Source: an uncultured Treponema sp.
GTDB taxonomy: Bacteria > Spirochaetota > Spirochaetia > Treponematales > Treponemataceae
Direction: 5' to 3'
Length of the DNA: 64,000 nucleotides
NCBI GenBank assembly: GCA_949299755.1
Contig: CASGBA010000011.1
Coordinates: forward strand, 1 to 64,000
Below the pieces are notes generated by a model, which was given only the letters and a program-made list of their open reading frames with translations, was not told where the DNA came from and searched no databases. The position numbers and the translations under genes were made by a program. This document shows, in pieces, positions 37,510 through 47,455 of the stretch. How positions within the stretch are numbered: the first letter of the stretch is position 1; each line of letters opens with the position of its first letter.

Positions 37510-40466
37510 TTATTCAACATTTGTTATATCTGATTTTGTAATGAAATCAGTATACATCTGGGCTGATAATTCACGAATGGCAAAATCCATAAAAACAGGA
37601 TTTACAAGTTCTTTGGGAACAGTATCTTTAAAAACGACTCCGTCTCCAATATAAATATAATCTTGAGGAATTCCCTCTACTTGCTTGAATTTTCGGATAA
37701 AAAAATGGATATTTATACCTTTTTCAAAATGATTGATTATATTATCCATTATCTTATGCTTTTGATTCCATTTATCTGGCCCCGTCCAGTGTAGACAACT
37801 TGGAGTAATAAATCTATCGTCGTAGTTAAATTCAGCTTTTTTCAAATCTTCTTTATATAAATCGATAAAAATAAAATAGTCGGACGGTATATTATAAATT
37901 ACCCCACTTCCTCTAAAAGAACTGTGAATTTTTTCATAATTGCTTAGAATGGCAAGAGAACGCATTGAATATTTTTGATATGGTTTTAAAAATGGAAATC
38001 CATAAAAACTTCTTCCAAATTCATCGTCATACCTTAGAATTGCATATTCAGAAAAATCCAACAACCATTTTTTGTATTCAGAAAAGACGTTATCTTGAGT
38101 TTTGAATAAACTCTTCACATTTTCATTTAGCGAAATTAAATCAGATGAAAAATTGAATCTTATACTGTCGTAATGTTTATGCTCATTGCTATCCCAGAAT
38201 TCTCCAGAAAGAACTCGACAAGCATGTCGTAAATTTTGAATATTTTCATAGTCTACATATTTTTTCATTAAGTTTTGTAATTCAAAGACTGATATTTGTG
38301 AACTGGGATTTTTAAACAGGAAATCAAGAATACACCATTCTTCAATTCTTTTTGCAGGGAGCAGCGTCTCTAAAAAAGTCATTAAATTGATAAACAAATT
38401 ATTTTTATGTAATCTATTGAGAGATGTAGATTCTTCTGAGTTTAATTCATTTTCAGCTGAAATGACAAATTCTAAATAAGAATGATATAAAAGAGAGCCT
38501 TTTTTATTTTGCTAAACAGACAAGGATCTAAGTCAGAACCTCTTTTTATGTAGTCCGTTAGCAACGGAACCTTATTTCCGTTGTCTTTTCTAAATACAAA
38601 ATAGGCTTTTTTTTGATTTGAATCTGACATAAATTTTTCTTGATCAATTTGTTTTAATATCTGTTCTTTTACGATTTTATCAAAATGTATAAAGGTATCG
38701 CCAGGAATATCATTAAAATCTGAAGATACTTCTCTAAGTCTTGTTTTTTTGTCTGGATTAGGTTCTTTAGAAAATACACTGCTTATAAGAAATGAACGCT
38801 GATAATTTCCTATAAAATCTAAAACTGTTAAAAATTCTTTTCCTTTAATTTTTCTGAGGCCTCTTCCAAGCTGTTGAGTAAAAACGATAGAGGATTGAGT
38901 AGGCCGAAGCATTAAAATCAAATTGATGTTTTGAACATCAATTCCTTCATTAAAGATATCTCGAGAAAAAATATATTGAAGTTGTGTATTGTCATTTTCT
39001 AAATCTTGTAAATATTTTTGTCGTTGTATAACTGAGTTTTTTCCAGAAAGAGCAATCGCTGTGCCAGCTCCCAAAAGAGAATTAAAAGAATTAGCCATAA
39101 ATTCTGCATGTTCAACTGTTGCGCAGAAACCCAAACATTTTGTTTTATCTCCGTCATGACGATAAAATTTAATTTTTTCTAAAATATAATCAACGCGCTT
39201 TGACTTCATCAACAGAGCAGAAACTTCATTTAAATAGTCTTCGCCGTCTTCTGGCGTATGTTTTAATGTTGAATAATCGATACCATCAACATCTTTTATT
39301 CCAAAATAGTGGAAAGGACAGACTAAATCTTTTTGAAGGGAATCTCTTAGTCGAATATTTATAGCCCGATTAAAATCAAATATTTTGAAAATATCTTGTC
39401 CATCTGTTCTTTCAGGTGTAGCTGTAAGACCAAGGAGAAACTGCGGTTTAAAATATGAAATTATTTTCGAATACGAAGAATCTGCTGCATGATGAGCCTC
39501 ATCGATAATGATTTATTCAAAACTATCAGGTTTAAATTTCTTTAAATGCAGAGCAAGCATACTTTCTGTTGAAAACAGATATTTACAATATGCCGTTTCC
39601 GCTTTCCCATCGTATATCGCTGAAGAATAATTGGAAATGTTTTTCGAAAGAATTTTATCAAAAGACTCTTTCGCTTTTAGCAATATATCTCCACGGTGAA
39701 CAACAAACAGTAATCTTTGAGGATTAACTTGCATAGCATCAAAGACAGACATATACGTTTTTCCTGTTCCTGTAGCTGCTACAGCAAGCGCCTTTGTTTC
39801 TTTCATCTTGCGCAATTTATCAAGCTTTACAATCGCCTCTTGCTGCATTTCATTTGGACGAATAATTTCTTCTTCAAAACTAAAAATTTCTTTGTTACTT
39901 TTTTCGAGTCTCTTAACTTTTGACAGATAGTCTCGATAAGAAATTAAGAATTCATTTGAAAATTCTTTTGCATAAGGGCTTTCCCAAAGTGTGTTAAATT
40001 CTTCAAGTATTGATTTTGAAACAATTCCTGGTTCTCTATTTTCTGATAAAGGCTCACTATTTAGGATATTCCATTCAACATTCTTTTTAAATGCTGCTCC
40101 AGAAATGTTTGAAGAACCAATAATTATTGTCCATTTTTCGTAGTCTATTTCTTTGTGTAAAAACAAATATCCCTTTGCATGAAATCCTTTTTCGATTGAA
40201 GGTGTGTAGATTTTTAATTCTATGTTCTTGAAGGAACTGAGCATTTCAAGCGCATCAGGCTGGGTGACATGCATGTACGTAGACGTTAATATCTGTCCTT
40301 TTATATTTCGTAATTCTAAATCATGCAATAAATCAATCAACAATTGAGCACCACTTATGCGTATAAATGAAACACAAATTTTGAATTCCGAGCAAAAGAG
40401 CAGATTTTCTTTTATTGTATTGAAAAAGTTTTTTGTTTCTTGATTTGATATAAACTGATTTTCCAT
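37510..40466 (-). pseudogene. Broken PLD-nuclease / SF2 helicase / DUF3427 protein
   Basis: When intact this would be a protein of about 985 residues, a stand-alone nuclease-helicase of defence type. Three open pieces read on: 40466-39513 (HKD/PLD nuclease with HAKGYLFLHK and IIIGSSNISGAAF near residues 95-125, then Walker A AATGTGKTYMS), 39512-38472 (IIIDEAHH Walker B, LTATPERTD, then the C-terminal helicase lobe QQLGRGLRKIKG), and 38397-37510 (DUF3427-like domain). Lesion 1 is an in-frame TAA at 39513-39515 just before IIIDEAHH, where family members have Tyr. Lesion 2 is a one-base shift in the T6 run at 38500-38505 (A6 on the coding strand); reading through it restores SKIKKGSLLYHSYLEF. 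The gene is AT-rich relative to its neighbours, a sign of transfer. Fragments could still be made. Confidence 0.85.
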
Positions 40467-40522
40467 GTTGAAAGTTATTTCCCCCTTACCATGGAATATA
40501 GTCTAAAAATATAGTAGGTTTT

Positions 40523-40551
40523 AGTATAATCGGTTTATGTTTTTTTGAAAA
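40523..40551 (-). promoter_or_regulatory. Promoter of the broken PLD-helicase gene
   Basis: Read on the - strand, TTTTCA (40546-40551) is followed after exactly 17 bases by TATACT (40523-40528). A ribosome-binding site AAGGGGG lies before ATG 40466. The promoter looks intact although the gene is broken, which suggests recent inactivation. Confidence 0.55.
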
Positions 40552-40690
40552 TAGCTAAAATTGATCCGATATTGTAGGAAATAAGCATAAAACGCGTTTC
40601 ACTCGAAGCCGGAGGCGGACTAGAACCTGGAAATGCCAGTGGCGGAGCAGGAGCCGGGGCGGAGTGCACCCCGGCCGGAATGTTGCCAGG

Positions 40691-42499
40691 TTACCGGTTC
40701 AGGATTTCCATGAATTCTTCTCCGGTGATGGTTTCCTTTTCGTAAAGGTAGCAGGCAAGCTCATCGAGTTTCTCCCGGTTTGCTTTGAGAATTTCCACCG
40801 CCTTTGCGTGCTGCTGTTTCACCAGTGCCACCACCTGCCGGTCGATTTCAGTCTGGGTTTCCATGGAGCAGGCGAGGGAAGTGTCTCCGCCCAGATACTG
40901 GTTGCTCACCGTTTCCATGGCAACCATGTCAAAATCCTTGCTCATGCCGTAGCGGGTTATCATCGCCCGGGCAAGCTTTGTGGCCTGCTCGATGTCGTTG
41001 GAGGCTCCCGTGGAGATGGTTCCGAAAACAACTTCTTCCGCGGCCCGCCCGCCGGTAAAGGTGGCAATCTTGTTTTCGATTTCTTCCTTTGTCATCAGGT
41101 ATTTGTTGCCTTCCTCCACCTGCATGGTGTAGCCGAGGGCGCCGGAAGTGCGGGGGATAATCGTGATTTTCTGCACCGGGGCGGACTGGGTTTGCTTTGC
41201 CGCCACCAGGGCGTGACCGATTTCGTGGTAAGCCACGGTTTTCTTTTCCTGATCGGAAAGGATGGCGTTCTTCTTCTGGTATCCTGCGATGACGATTTCA
41301 ATGCTTTCCTCCAAATCACTTTGGGAGGCGGAACTCCGGTTATCCCTGACAGCCCGCAGCGCGGCCTCGTTGACGATGTTCGCAAGCTCCGCACCACTGG
41401 CACCGGACGCCATCCGTGCGATCTGGTGGAAGTCCACATCGCTGTCAACCTTGATTTTCTTTGCATGGACTTTCAGGATTTCCTCACGGCCTTGGAGGTC
41501 AGGCAGCTCCACGGGAACACGGCGGTCGAACCGGCCGGGACGGGTGAGGGCAGGGTCAAGGGATTCCGGGCGGTTTGTTGCCGCAAGGATGATGACGCCG
41601 CTGTTACCTTCAAAGCCGTCCATTTCCGTAAGCAGCTGGTTCAATGTCTGCTCCCGCTCGTCATTCCCGCCGATCTGTCCGTCCCGTTTTTTTCCGATGG
41701 CGTCGATTTCATCGATGAACACAATGCAGGGCGCTTTTTCTTTTGCCTGTCTGAAAAGGTCCCTCACCTTGGAAGCTCCCATTCCCACAAACATTTCCAC
41801 GAATTCGGAACCGGACATGGAAAAAAACGGAACATCCGCTTCACCGGCGACAGCTTTCGCCAGCATTGTCTTTCCTGTTCCCGGAGGCCCAACCAGCAGG
41901 ACACCCTTAGGCATGGAAGCCCCGATCTCCTTGTATTTTGCCGGATTGTGGAGATAGTCCACGATTTCCTTCAGGTTGTCCTTCGCCTCATCTTCTCCGG
42001 CAACATCGTTAAAGTGGATTCCTTCCGAAGACTTCACGTAAACCTTGGCGCTGGATTTCCCCAGACCGAACATCATGCTGTTCCCTCCGGCTTTGTTCAT
42101 CAGTTTCCTATTCATCAGCTGCCCTAGCCCGAAGAAAATAACCAGAGGAAGAATCCAGTAAATGACGAATGATGCAAGGGGTGACATTTGCTCTACGATT
42201 TGCTGGGAGAATTGGGCGCCGGAGTTTTTCAGCCGCTCCACCAGGGAAGGGTCATTCATGACACCGGTTTTATATACGGCGGTTTGTTCTTTATCGGTGA
42301 ACAGTATTTGGTTTTCCTGCACTTCCACCAGTCCGATTTCTTTGTTTTCCGTCATGGTCATGAATGTTCCGTAATCCACCAGCTTTATCTGCCGCCGGGC
42401 GAACCAGGGCATGACGAGGGAATTGAAAAGCATCAGACACAGCACCACAATGCCGTAATAATACAAGGGTGTTTTTTTCGGTGTCTTTACTTCGTTCAT
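40691..42499 (-). CDS. ftsH: Membrane ATP-dependent zinc protease FtsH
   Basis: FtsH degrades misfolded membrane proteins and short-lived regulators. The 602-residue product has two membrane helices (about 12-30 and 105-127) around a periplasmic domain, the AAA module with Walker A GPPGTGKT (204-211), Walker B IVFIDEID (259-266), the second region of homology [19 protein letters not shown], and the zinc site HEIGH (425-429). HEIGH rather than HEAGH is seen in some Firmicutes-type FtsH. AAAGGAGA precedes ATG 42499. The gene stands alone; whether a second ftsH exists elsewhere cannot be seen. A GC-rich stem lies just after the stop (about 40654-40677) without a T-run. Confidence 0.96.
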   Translation of the reverse strand: MNEVKTPKKTPLYYYGIVVLCLMLFNSLVMPWFARRQIKLVDYGTFMTMTENKEIGLVEVQENQILFTDKEQTAVYKTGVMNDPSLVERLKNSGAQFSQQIVEQMSPLASFVIYWILPLVIFFGLGQLMNRKLMNKAGGNSMMFGLGKSSAKVYVKSSEGIHFNDVAGEDEAKDNLKEIVDYLHNPAKYKEIGASMPKGVLLVGPPGTGKTMLAKAVAGEADVPFFSMSGSEFVEMFVGMGASKVRDLFRQAKEKAPCIVFIDEIDAIGKKRDGQIGGNDEREQTLNQLLTEMDGFEGNSGVIILAATNRPESLDPALTRPGRFDRRVPVELPDLQGREEILKVHAKKIKVDSDVDFHQIARMASGASGAELANIVNEAALRAVRDNRSSASQSDLEESIEIVIAGYQKKNAILSDQEKKTVAYHEIGHALVAAKQTQSAPVQKITIIPRTSGALGYTMQVEEGNKYLMTKEEIENKIATFTGGRAAEEVVFGTISTGASNDIEQATKLARAMITRYGMSKDFDMVAMETVSNQYLGGDTSLACSMETQTEIDRQVVALVKQQHAKAVEILKANREKLDELACYLYEKETITGEEFMEILNR

Positions 42500-42689
42500 A
42501 AATATATTCTCCTTTTGTGTTCTGTTTTGCCAGTATCAAAACATAAGTATAAATTCCAACGGATATGGCTAATATGTTCCAACTTATAAAATATAGGAAA
42601 TACAGGGAATAACGGCAATGTATAATGCTGTTTGTATGTATAGACAGATTGGCCGAAATGTCAAAAATTCCGGTTTGGGGTGTCATGTA

Positions 42690-43223
42690 TTAAAAATCCA
42701 TCATCCGTCCGGAAAGGATTTTATACAGTTTCTTTGATATTTGTTCTATGTTGACACCGGGGTTTTTGCAATATTCAAGCACCACACCGATTGTTCCGTA
42801 GGTGTAAAAATTCAGGGCAAGATTCAAATCCTGGTAAGTTACATCCAAATCCGGCTGCTTTGCACGTATCAGTTCAAGAAGGCTGGAATGCATGGCATCC
42901 ACGAAGATGTGCTCTATTTGTGCCCTCCACTGGGATGACAGCATCCTTTCCAGCAGATCCTGGTTTTCCACCGAAATCCGGATGAATTCTTCGATGGACT
43001 TTTCAGGACTTTCCTCGCATAGACTGTTCCGGAGTGCGGTCTGTATCATCTGCCGGACAGTCCATTCCATCACATTCAGTATGTCCTGAAAATGATAATA
43101 AAATGTCTACCGGGAAATTCCGCAGGCTTCCGCAAGGTTTTTCACGGTGATTTTATCGACAGGATTATCCTTTGCCAGTTGTACGAAAACAGATGCAATC
43201 ATCAATTTCATATTAACGGGCAT
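42690..43223 (-). pseudogene. TetR-family regulator interrupted by a TAG codon
   Basis: The reading frame from ATG 43223 encodes the N-terminal helix-turn-helix ITVKNLAEACGISR, then TAG at 43107-43109, then TFYYHFQDILNVMEW and a C-terminal ligand domain to 42690. Most TetR proteins of this dhaS-like group read ISRQTFYYHF here, so CAG has become TAG, a single C-to-T change. The ribosome-binding site CAGGAGAA is intact. The 127-residue downstream part could start internally but would lack the DNA-binding helix. It is adjacent to, and may have regulated, ftsH, but this is a guess. Confidence 0.88.
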
Positions 43224-43355
43224 AATTATATTTTCTCCTGTCAAGGTTCCCTTTTATTATATTTATATTAAATAATTATGACTGTTTATAATTTTAACAA
43301 ACAGGTATAAAGTTTCCGCATCGGTTTTACTGTTGCGGAAACCGTAAATCCCGGT

Positions 43356-43802
43356 TTACTGGCGGTTTTTCAGGTATTCAAGTACGGCGGGAACATATTG
43401 TTTGTCGGAGATGGCGATGTGCTGCAAAATCCAGTCATATAAAAACCGCACAAAGTCCATCGCATCCTGAAAAGTCGCCTGGTTGAAGGTTTTTAATGTC
43501 TCTGATATTTTGTTTGTGAAACTTTTGTGCTGGCTTTTCTGCTGGTCCAGCTTGTCATAATTCACGGCGGTCAGGAGTTTTTCCTCGTCCGAGAAATGGG
43601 TGTTTATGTAATTGACTGTTTCCCGGAGCGCGTCGGAAAGAGCCTCATGCCATCCAGGTGTTGTCGCCCTGTACTTGTTTCTGATGACAGCCTGATACAA
43701 GTCATTGCATAAATTCACCAGCTGTTTGTGTTGGTTGTCAATGACAGGTATTCCAAGCTCGAATTTCTTTTCCCATTTAATGAAATCTTTGTTATCATCC
43801 AT
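43356..43802 (-). CDS. Bacteriohemerythrin
   Basis: A di-iron oxygen-binding protein, found in bacteria that meet oxygen gradients. The 148-residue product has the full set of ligands: LGIPVIDNQHKQL (His), YINTHFSDEEKLL (His, Glu), KSQHKSF (His), and LYDWILQHIAISDKQY (His, Asp). The start ATG 43802 was chosen because a promoter begins transcription near 43820, leaving GGAAAG as leader; an ATG at 43820 would be leaderless. Longer in-frame extension runs antisense through the neighbouring transporter gene and is not plausible. Divergent from the small transporter at 44020. Confidence 0.92.
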   Translation of the reverse strand: MDDNKDFIKWEKKFELGIPVIDNQHKQLVNLCNDLYQAVIRNKYRATTPGWHEALSDALRETVNYINTHFSDEEKLLTAVNYDKLDQQKSQHKSFTNKISETLKTFNQATFQDAMDFVRFLYDWILQHIAISDKQYVPAVLEYLKNRQ

Positions 43803-43826
43803 TGTTACGTGTCTTTCCATGAACGT

Positions 43827-43855
43827 ATCATACCCCCATAACAGTTTTTTTTCAA
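43827..43855 (-). promoter_or_regulatory. Bacteriohemerythrin promoter
   Basis: On the - strand TTGAAA (43850-43855) is followed after 17 bases by TATGAT (43827-43832). The predicted start at about 43820 fixes the start codon of the hemerythrin gene at 43802. Confidence 0.6.
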
Positions 43856-43945
43856 TAGAAAAGAATGAATCAAACCCGTTTCGGGATTTAATTTGGGTTT
43901 CAAATTTGAATAACGGGCCTGGATGTCCTGTGTTTGCCGGTGCAA

Positions 43946-43974
43946 TTGTATGAAAACCTAAAAGCCCGTATACT
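43946..43974 (+). promoter_or_regulatory. Promoter of the small EamA transporter
   Basis: TTGTAT (43946-43951), 17 bases, TATACT (43969-43974). It lies 46 bases before ATG 44020 in the divergent gap. The -35 is weak (3 of 6). Confidence 0.4.
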
Positions 43975-44019
43975 GGAATTTCGGTTGTGTCACAGGAACC
44001 GGAATTCCTGGAGGCTTGT

Positions 44020-44433
44020 ATGTGGTTTGTTTTTGCGCTTTTGTCGGCGGTGTTTGCGGCGGCAACCTCGATTCTTGCGAAAGTCGGTATTGAAGGGGTG
44101 AACTCCAGCCTTGCGACCGCAGTGCGCACCTGTGTGGTGGTAGTCATGGCATGGGGGATGGTGTTTGTGACCCACACCCAGGGCGGCATTTTTGAAATCG
44201 GGAAAAAGAGCTGGCTGTTCCTGATTTTGTCGGGGCTTGCCACCGGCGCATCCTGGTTGTGCTACTACAAAGCCCTGCAAATCGGGGAGGCGTCCAAGGT
44301 GGTGCCGGTGGATAAACTCAGCGTGGTGATTACACTGATTCTGGCATTCATTTTCCTGCACGAAAGCTTCACCGTAAAATCAGTCCTGGGAATCCTGCTT
44401 ATCACCGCCGGCACCCTGCTCATGGTGCTGTAG
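44020..44433 (+). CDS. Small EamA/DMT-family transporter (single domain)
   Basis: A 137-residue membrane protein with about five hydrophobic helices and one EamA unit (MWFVFALLSAVFAAATSILA at the start, then VRTCVVVVMAWGMVF, LILSGLATGASWLCYYKAL, ASKVVPVDKLSVVITLILAF and SVLGILLITAGTLLMVL). Such half-size members usually act as dimers. ATG 44020 is 5 bases after GGAGG; an in-frame start 33 bases earlier has no ribosome-binding site. The last codons and 3' flank are duplicated 697 bases downstream. Substrate unknown. Confidence 0.88.
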   Translation: MWFVFALLSAVFAAATSILAKVGIEGVNSSLATAVRTCVVVVMAWGMVFVTHTQGGIFEIGKKSWLFLILSGLATGASWLCYYKALQIGEASKVVPVDKLSVVITLILAFIFLHESFTVKSVLGILLITAGTLLMVL

Positions 44434-44455
44434 CCCTGCCTCCGGTTCACCGGGT
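44389..44455. repeat. 67-bp direct repeat, copy 1 (end of transporter gene)
   Basis: This stretch covers the last codons (GILLITAGTLLMVL) and stop of the transporter and 22 bases beyond. The same 67 bases recur at 45086-45152 with about three differences. The two copies flank the cyclophilin-like gene. Confidence 0.85.
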
Positions 44456-44475
44456 GGATTTTCCGGATCGTGTTT

Positions 44476-44970
44476 TTATGGTCTTTCCAAGGAAAAGGTT
44501 ACCCGGATGGAGCCTTTTCCCAAAGCAGCAAGAAGCTGTTCCCTTGTTACTCCGTTTATTTTCCCCAGCCTGGTAAAACTCCAGGTGTTGGTGTCGTAAT
44601 AGATGGTTATTGAATTTCCCTGGTACAGGATGATGTCTCCGGGGGAAGTTGTTATTTGCCGGTCGTTCCGGGGCAGGGTTGTGCCAAGGTTTCCTACCTT
44701 TTCAAAATTGCCGTAGTCACTCATGGTAATGGTAAGGTCGCCCTTTGCCAGCAGGGCCTTAAAGGCTTCTGCGCTGGAGTTTCCGGCAAACTCCGCCTGA
44801 AAGGTTGTGTTTCCCGCGGTAATATAAAAAATATCCCTCATGGAATGAGCCTCCTGGGTATTTTGTGGACATGTATTTTGCACGATAGTAGAGGGACCGC
44901 CGTCTCTGGCACCGGCAAAAAGATTCATCAAGAACAGGTTGCAAACAAATAAAATAAGTGTTTTTTTCAT
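44476..44970 (-). CDS. Exported cyclophilin-like fold protein
   Basis: A 164-residue exported protein. Residues 1-20 (MKKTLILFVCNLFLMNLFAG) are a signal peptide. The mature part has LLAKGDLTITMSDYGNFEKVG, LPRNDRQITTSPGDIILYQG and SITIYYDTNTWSFTRLGKI, which match the cyclophilin-like domain family found beside flavodoxins in many gut bacteria. No prolyl isomerase activity is shown for that family. GAGG lies 5 bases before ATG 44970; a longer in-frame start would read through the downstream repeat and lacks support. Confidence 0.8.
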   Translation of the reverse strand: MKKTLILFVCNLFLMNLFAGARDGGPSTIVQNTCPQNTQEAHSMRDIFYITAGNTTFQAEFAGNSSAEAFKALLAKGDLTITMSDYGNFEKVGNLGTTLPRNDRQITTSPGDIILYQGNSITIYYDTNTWSFTRLGKINGVTREQLLAALGKGSIRVTFSLERP

Positions 44971-45085
44971 TTTTCCTCTTCCGGGGAGTATGAATACATA
45001 ACACGAAAATAATCGCAATAAACCGACTCTGATTATAATAAGCCGTTTTTTTGTCGAAGGCAATAAAAAAGTGCGGACTGTTCCT

Positions 45086-45152
45086 GGAATCCTGCTTGTC
45101 ACCGCCGGCACCCTGCTCATGGTGCTGTAGCCCTGCCTCCGGTTTCCCGGGT
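45086..45152. repeat. 67-bp direct repeat, copy 2 (transporter remnant)
   Basis: Same as 44389-44455 with three mismatches, but with no transporter frame before it. It is the tail of a second transporter copy whose body is gone, or the scar of a recombination that brought in the cyclophilin-like gene. Confidence 0.8.
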
Positions 45153-45175
45153 TTTTATGAAACCGATGTCCCCGC

Positions 45176-45205
45176 TTGACATTTATATACCTAACGGTAT
45201 ATAAA
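45176..45205 (+). promoter_or_regulatory. Promoter of the tetR gene at 45212
   Basis: TTGACA (45176-45181), 18 bases, TATAAA (45200-45205, 5 of 6). The whole space between the elements is filled by the operator below. The start codon ATG 45212 is only 7 bases after the -10, so the message is leaderless or nearly so. Confidence 0.65.
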
Positions 45206-45206
45206 T
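45181..45206. promoter_or_regulatory. TetR operator: 11-bp perfect inverted repeat
   Basis: ATTTATATACC (45181-45191), TAAC, GGTATATAAAT (45196-45206) is a perfect palindrome that lies across the -35/-10 spacer of the tetR promoter. This is the layout of an autoregulatory TetR operator. A second copy elsewhere in the window was not found. Confidence 0.7.
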
Positions 45207-45211
45207 AAATT

Positions 45212-45808
45212 ATGGGAAAGCAAAACAGCAGGGACATGATAATGCAGCAGGCTCTGTCCCTGTTTATGGAAAAAGGCTATGCCGCCGCTGGAATCAATGA
45301 AATTGTCCGGCGGGCGGGCGTGACAAAGCCTGCGCTGTATTACTTTTTCAAAAGCAAAACCGGGTTGTTTTTCTCCATTCTGGACACTTACTACAACCGG
45401 CTTTTTTCCCTGCTGGAAGAAGCGGCGGAATACAAGCCCTCGCCGTCAAAATATGAGCAGGATGTTTTCCCGGTGCTGAACCGGTTGATGGACACCTATT
45501 GCATATTCGCCCGGCAGAATACGGATTTTTATATGCTGGTGTTGTCGATGTCCTTCGCCAATCCTGACACTGAAATTGCGGACTGCATCAAAGGTTTCCA
45601 GAAGCGGGAACAGAAAATATTGGAGCGGATGTTCCGCCACATGGCTGAATATCACGGCAACCTTAAACGCAAGGAAACCCTGCTGGCGGTAAGTTTCCGG
45701 GCATTGATTCAAAGCTGCATAGGACTTTGGCACAGCGGGGAAATGGAATTGAATCCGAGGCAAAGCAGGCAGACCGTAAAACTTTTCATGCACGGTATTT
45801 TTTCATAA
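45212..45808 (+). CDS. TetR/AcrR-family transcriptional regulator
   Basis: A 198-residue repressor with an N-terminal helix-turn-helix (ALSLFMEKGYAAAGINEIVR and AGVTKPALYYFFKSKTGLFF, about residues 14-55) and a C-terminal ligand domain resembling the YcdC/TetR_C types. It probably represses its own promoter through the palindrome at 45181-45206. The frame-shifted GH13 gene follows 119 bases downstream in the same direction and may be part of its regulon. Ligand unknown. Confidence 0.9.
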   Translation: MGKQNSRDMIMQQALSLFMEKGYAAAGINEIVRRAGVTKPALYYFFKSKTGLFFSILDTYYNRLFSLLEEAAEYKPSPSKYEQDVFPVLNRLMDTYCIFARQNTDFYMLVLSMSFANPDTEIADCIKGFQKREQKILERMFRHMAEYHGNLKRKETLLAVSFRALIQSCIGLWHSGEMELNPRQSRQTVKLFMHGIFS

Positions 45809-45927
45809 TCCACAACAAACGCCGTTGACGCGATGACCGCCGGCATCATGTCCCTTTGGGAACCGGTGTAGGCAGGCATCGGCAACATTCATCAGCAACA
45901 CAGTCTGACAGAAAGAGGAGGCTAACC

Positions 45928-47300
45928 ATGAATCTGGCTGATACAATTTTATATCAGTTTTATCCCCTGACATTGCCCGGCGTTCCCCGGCTGAATCCTG
46001 AAGACAATATTCCGGTGAACAGAATACAGAAGCTTGAGGCATGGATTCCCCATCTGCAAAAACTCGGGGTCACGGCTGTGTACCTTTCGCCGGTTTTTCA
46101 GTCCGGAAGCCATGGCTATGATACCATTGATTATTACACTGTGGACGGCAGGCTCGGTTCCAACGGGGACTTCGCCGGAGTGTGCGATTCATTTCACAAA
46201 GCGGGAACCGCCGTAATCCTGGACGGGGTTTTTAACCATACCGGAAGGGACTTCCTCGCATTCAGGGATGTGCGCGCCAACGGGAAAAACTCCCGCTATG
46301 CCGGTTGGTATTATATCAACTGGGAAGAAGATTCCCCTTATCATGACGGCTTTTCCTATGAAGGATGGGAAGGCTACATGGATCTTGTCAAACTCAATTT
46401 GGAGGATGAAGAAGTGGCGGAACATATTTTGGGGCGGTGAAGATGTGGTCGGAGCAATTCCACATTGACGGCTTGCGGCTAGACGTGGCTTACAGTTTGA
46501 ACAGAACCTTTCTGGAAAAACTTCACCGGGTGTGCAAGGGGCTGCCTTCACTGTTTTCCGATACGGGATTCCCGCTTATCGGAGAGACAATCCACAGCCG
46601 GGATTATGACATCGTTCAGGAGCATTTGTGTGACAGCTGCACAAATTACGAATTGTACAAGGGTTTGTATTCCAGTCTGAATGACCGGAATATGTTTGAG
46701 TTTTCCCATTCGTTGAAACGCTTGTTTGATGACGGCGGTTTGTTTGCCGGAAAGTATCCGCTGGAATTTGCGGACAACCATGACGTAAGCCGTTTTGCTT
46801 CCGTGCTGTCCGATTCCCGCTGCATTCAAATCGGTTATACCCTGCTGTTTACCGTTCCCGGCTTTCCCTGTCTTTATTACGGAAGTGAATGGGGCTTGCC
46901 CGGCTTGAAGTCTGAAGGTGACTGCGCACTGCGGCCTCCGGTTGAAAGTCCCGCCTGGAATGAATTGACGGATTATATCCGGAAACTGATTGATGTCCGC
47001 AAGAATCATCCTGCCCTCCGCTACGGTGATTGCAGGGTTTGTTGCGTTACCAACGGGCAGCTGGTTTTTTCCCGGATACACACCTGTCCTTTTACCGGCA
47101 GGACGGAAAAGATTTTTGTGGCGGTCAACTGCACCGAAACCCCCGCCGTGTTGGAAAAAAAGGCTGGAACCCCCGGCGGTTACGGCGTGTTTGACGGGCT
47201 GGAGGGCAGCTTCACCGATGTCCTTAAAGGCGGGCAGCGTCAGTGGCATGGCGCCGTTACCTTGCAGCCCTTTTCCGCCGAAGTTTGGCTGAAGGATTGA
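45928..47300 (+). pseudogene. GH13 alpha-amylase-family gene with one frameshift
   Basis: When intact, a glycoside hydrolase of about 457 residues acting on alpha-glucans. AGGAGG precedes ATG 45928. The four GH13 regions are all present: DGVFNHTG (region I), IDGLRLDVAYS with the nucleophile Asp (II), LIGETIHS with the acid/base Glu (III) and FADNHDVSR (IV). The frame breaks between ILG and VKMWSEQFHIDG at the G-run 46431-46434: adding one G restores LGAVKMW. It is thus one base from function, and the G-run suggests either phase variation or a sequencing error. No signal peptide is present, so the enzyme would be cytoplasmic. A second start at 46437 would give a product without region I. Confidence 0.85.
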
Positions 47301-47358
47301 GGGGATTGAGCGGGCATGGAATTTTATTGTTTGTTGAGAATAAGTTATAAAAACTGCG

Positions 47359-47387
47359 TTGACAGTGAATTTATAATAGTTCATAAT
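47359..47387 (+). promoter_or_regulatory. Promoter of the broken GmrSD-like gene
   Basis: TTGACA (47359-47364), 17 bases, CATAAT (47382-47387, 5 of 6). The ribosome-binding site GAAAGGG precedes ATG 47456. The promoter remains good though the gene is broken. Confidence 0.55.
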
Positions 47388-47455
47388 AAACCCGAAGTAT
47401 TTGTGGCTGCTTAATTATAAATTTATATGCAAACAGATGAGAAAGGGAATTTATT

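Noticed and set aside
40664-42127. A 487-codon + strand frame opposite ftsH
   Set aside because: It is the shadow of the high-GC ftsH codons; no motif or start site supports it.
43803-44243. N-terminal extension of bacteriohemerythrin in the same frame
   Set aside because: It runs antisense through the EamA gene, and a promoter lies inside it.
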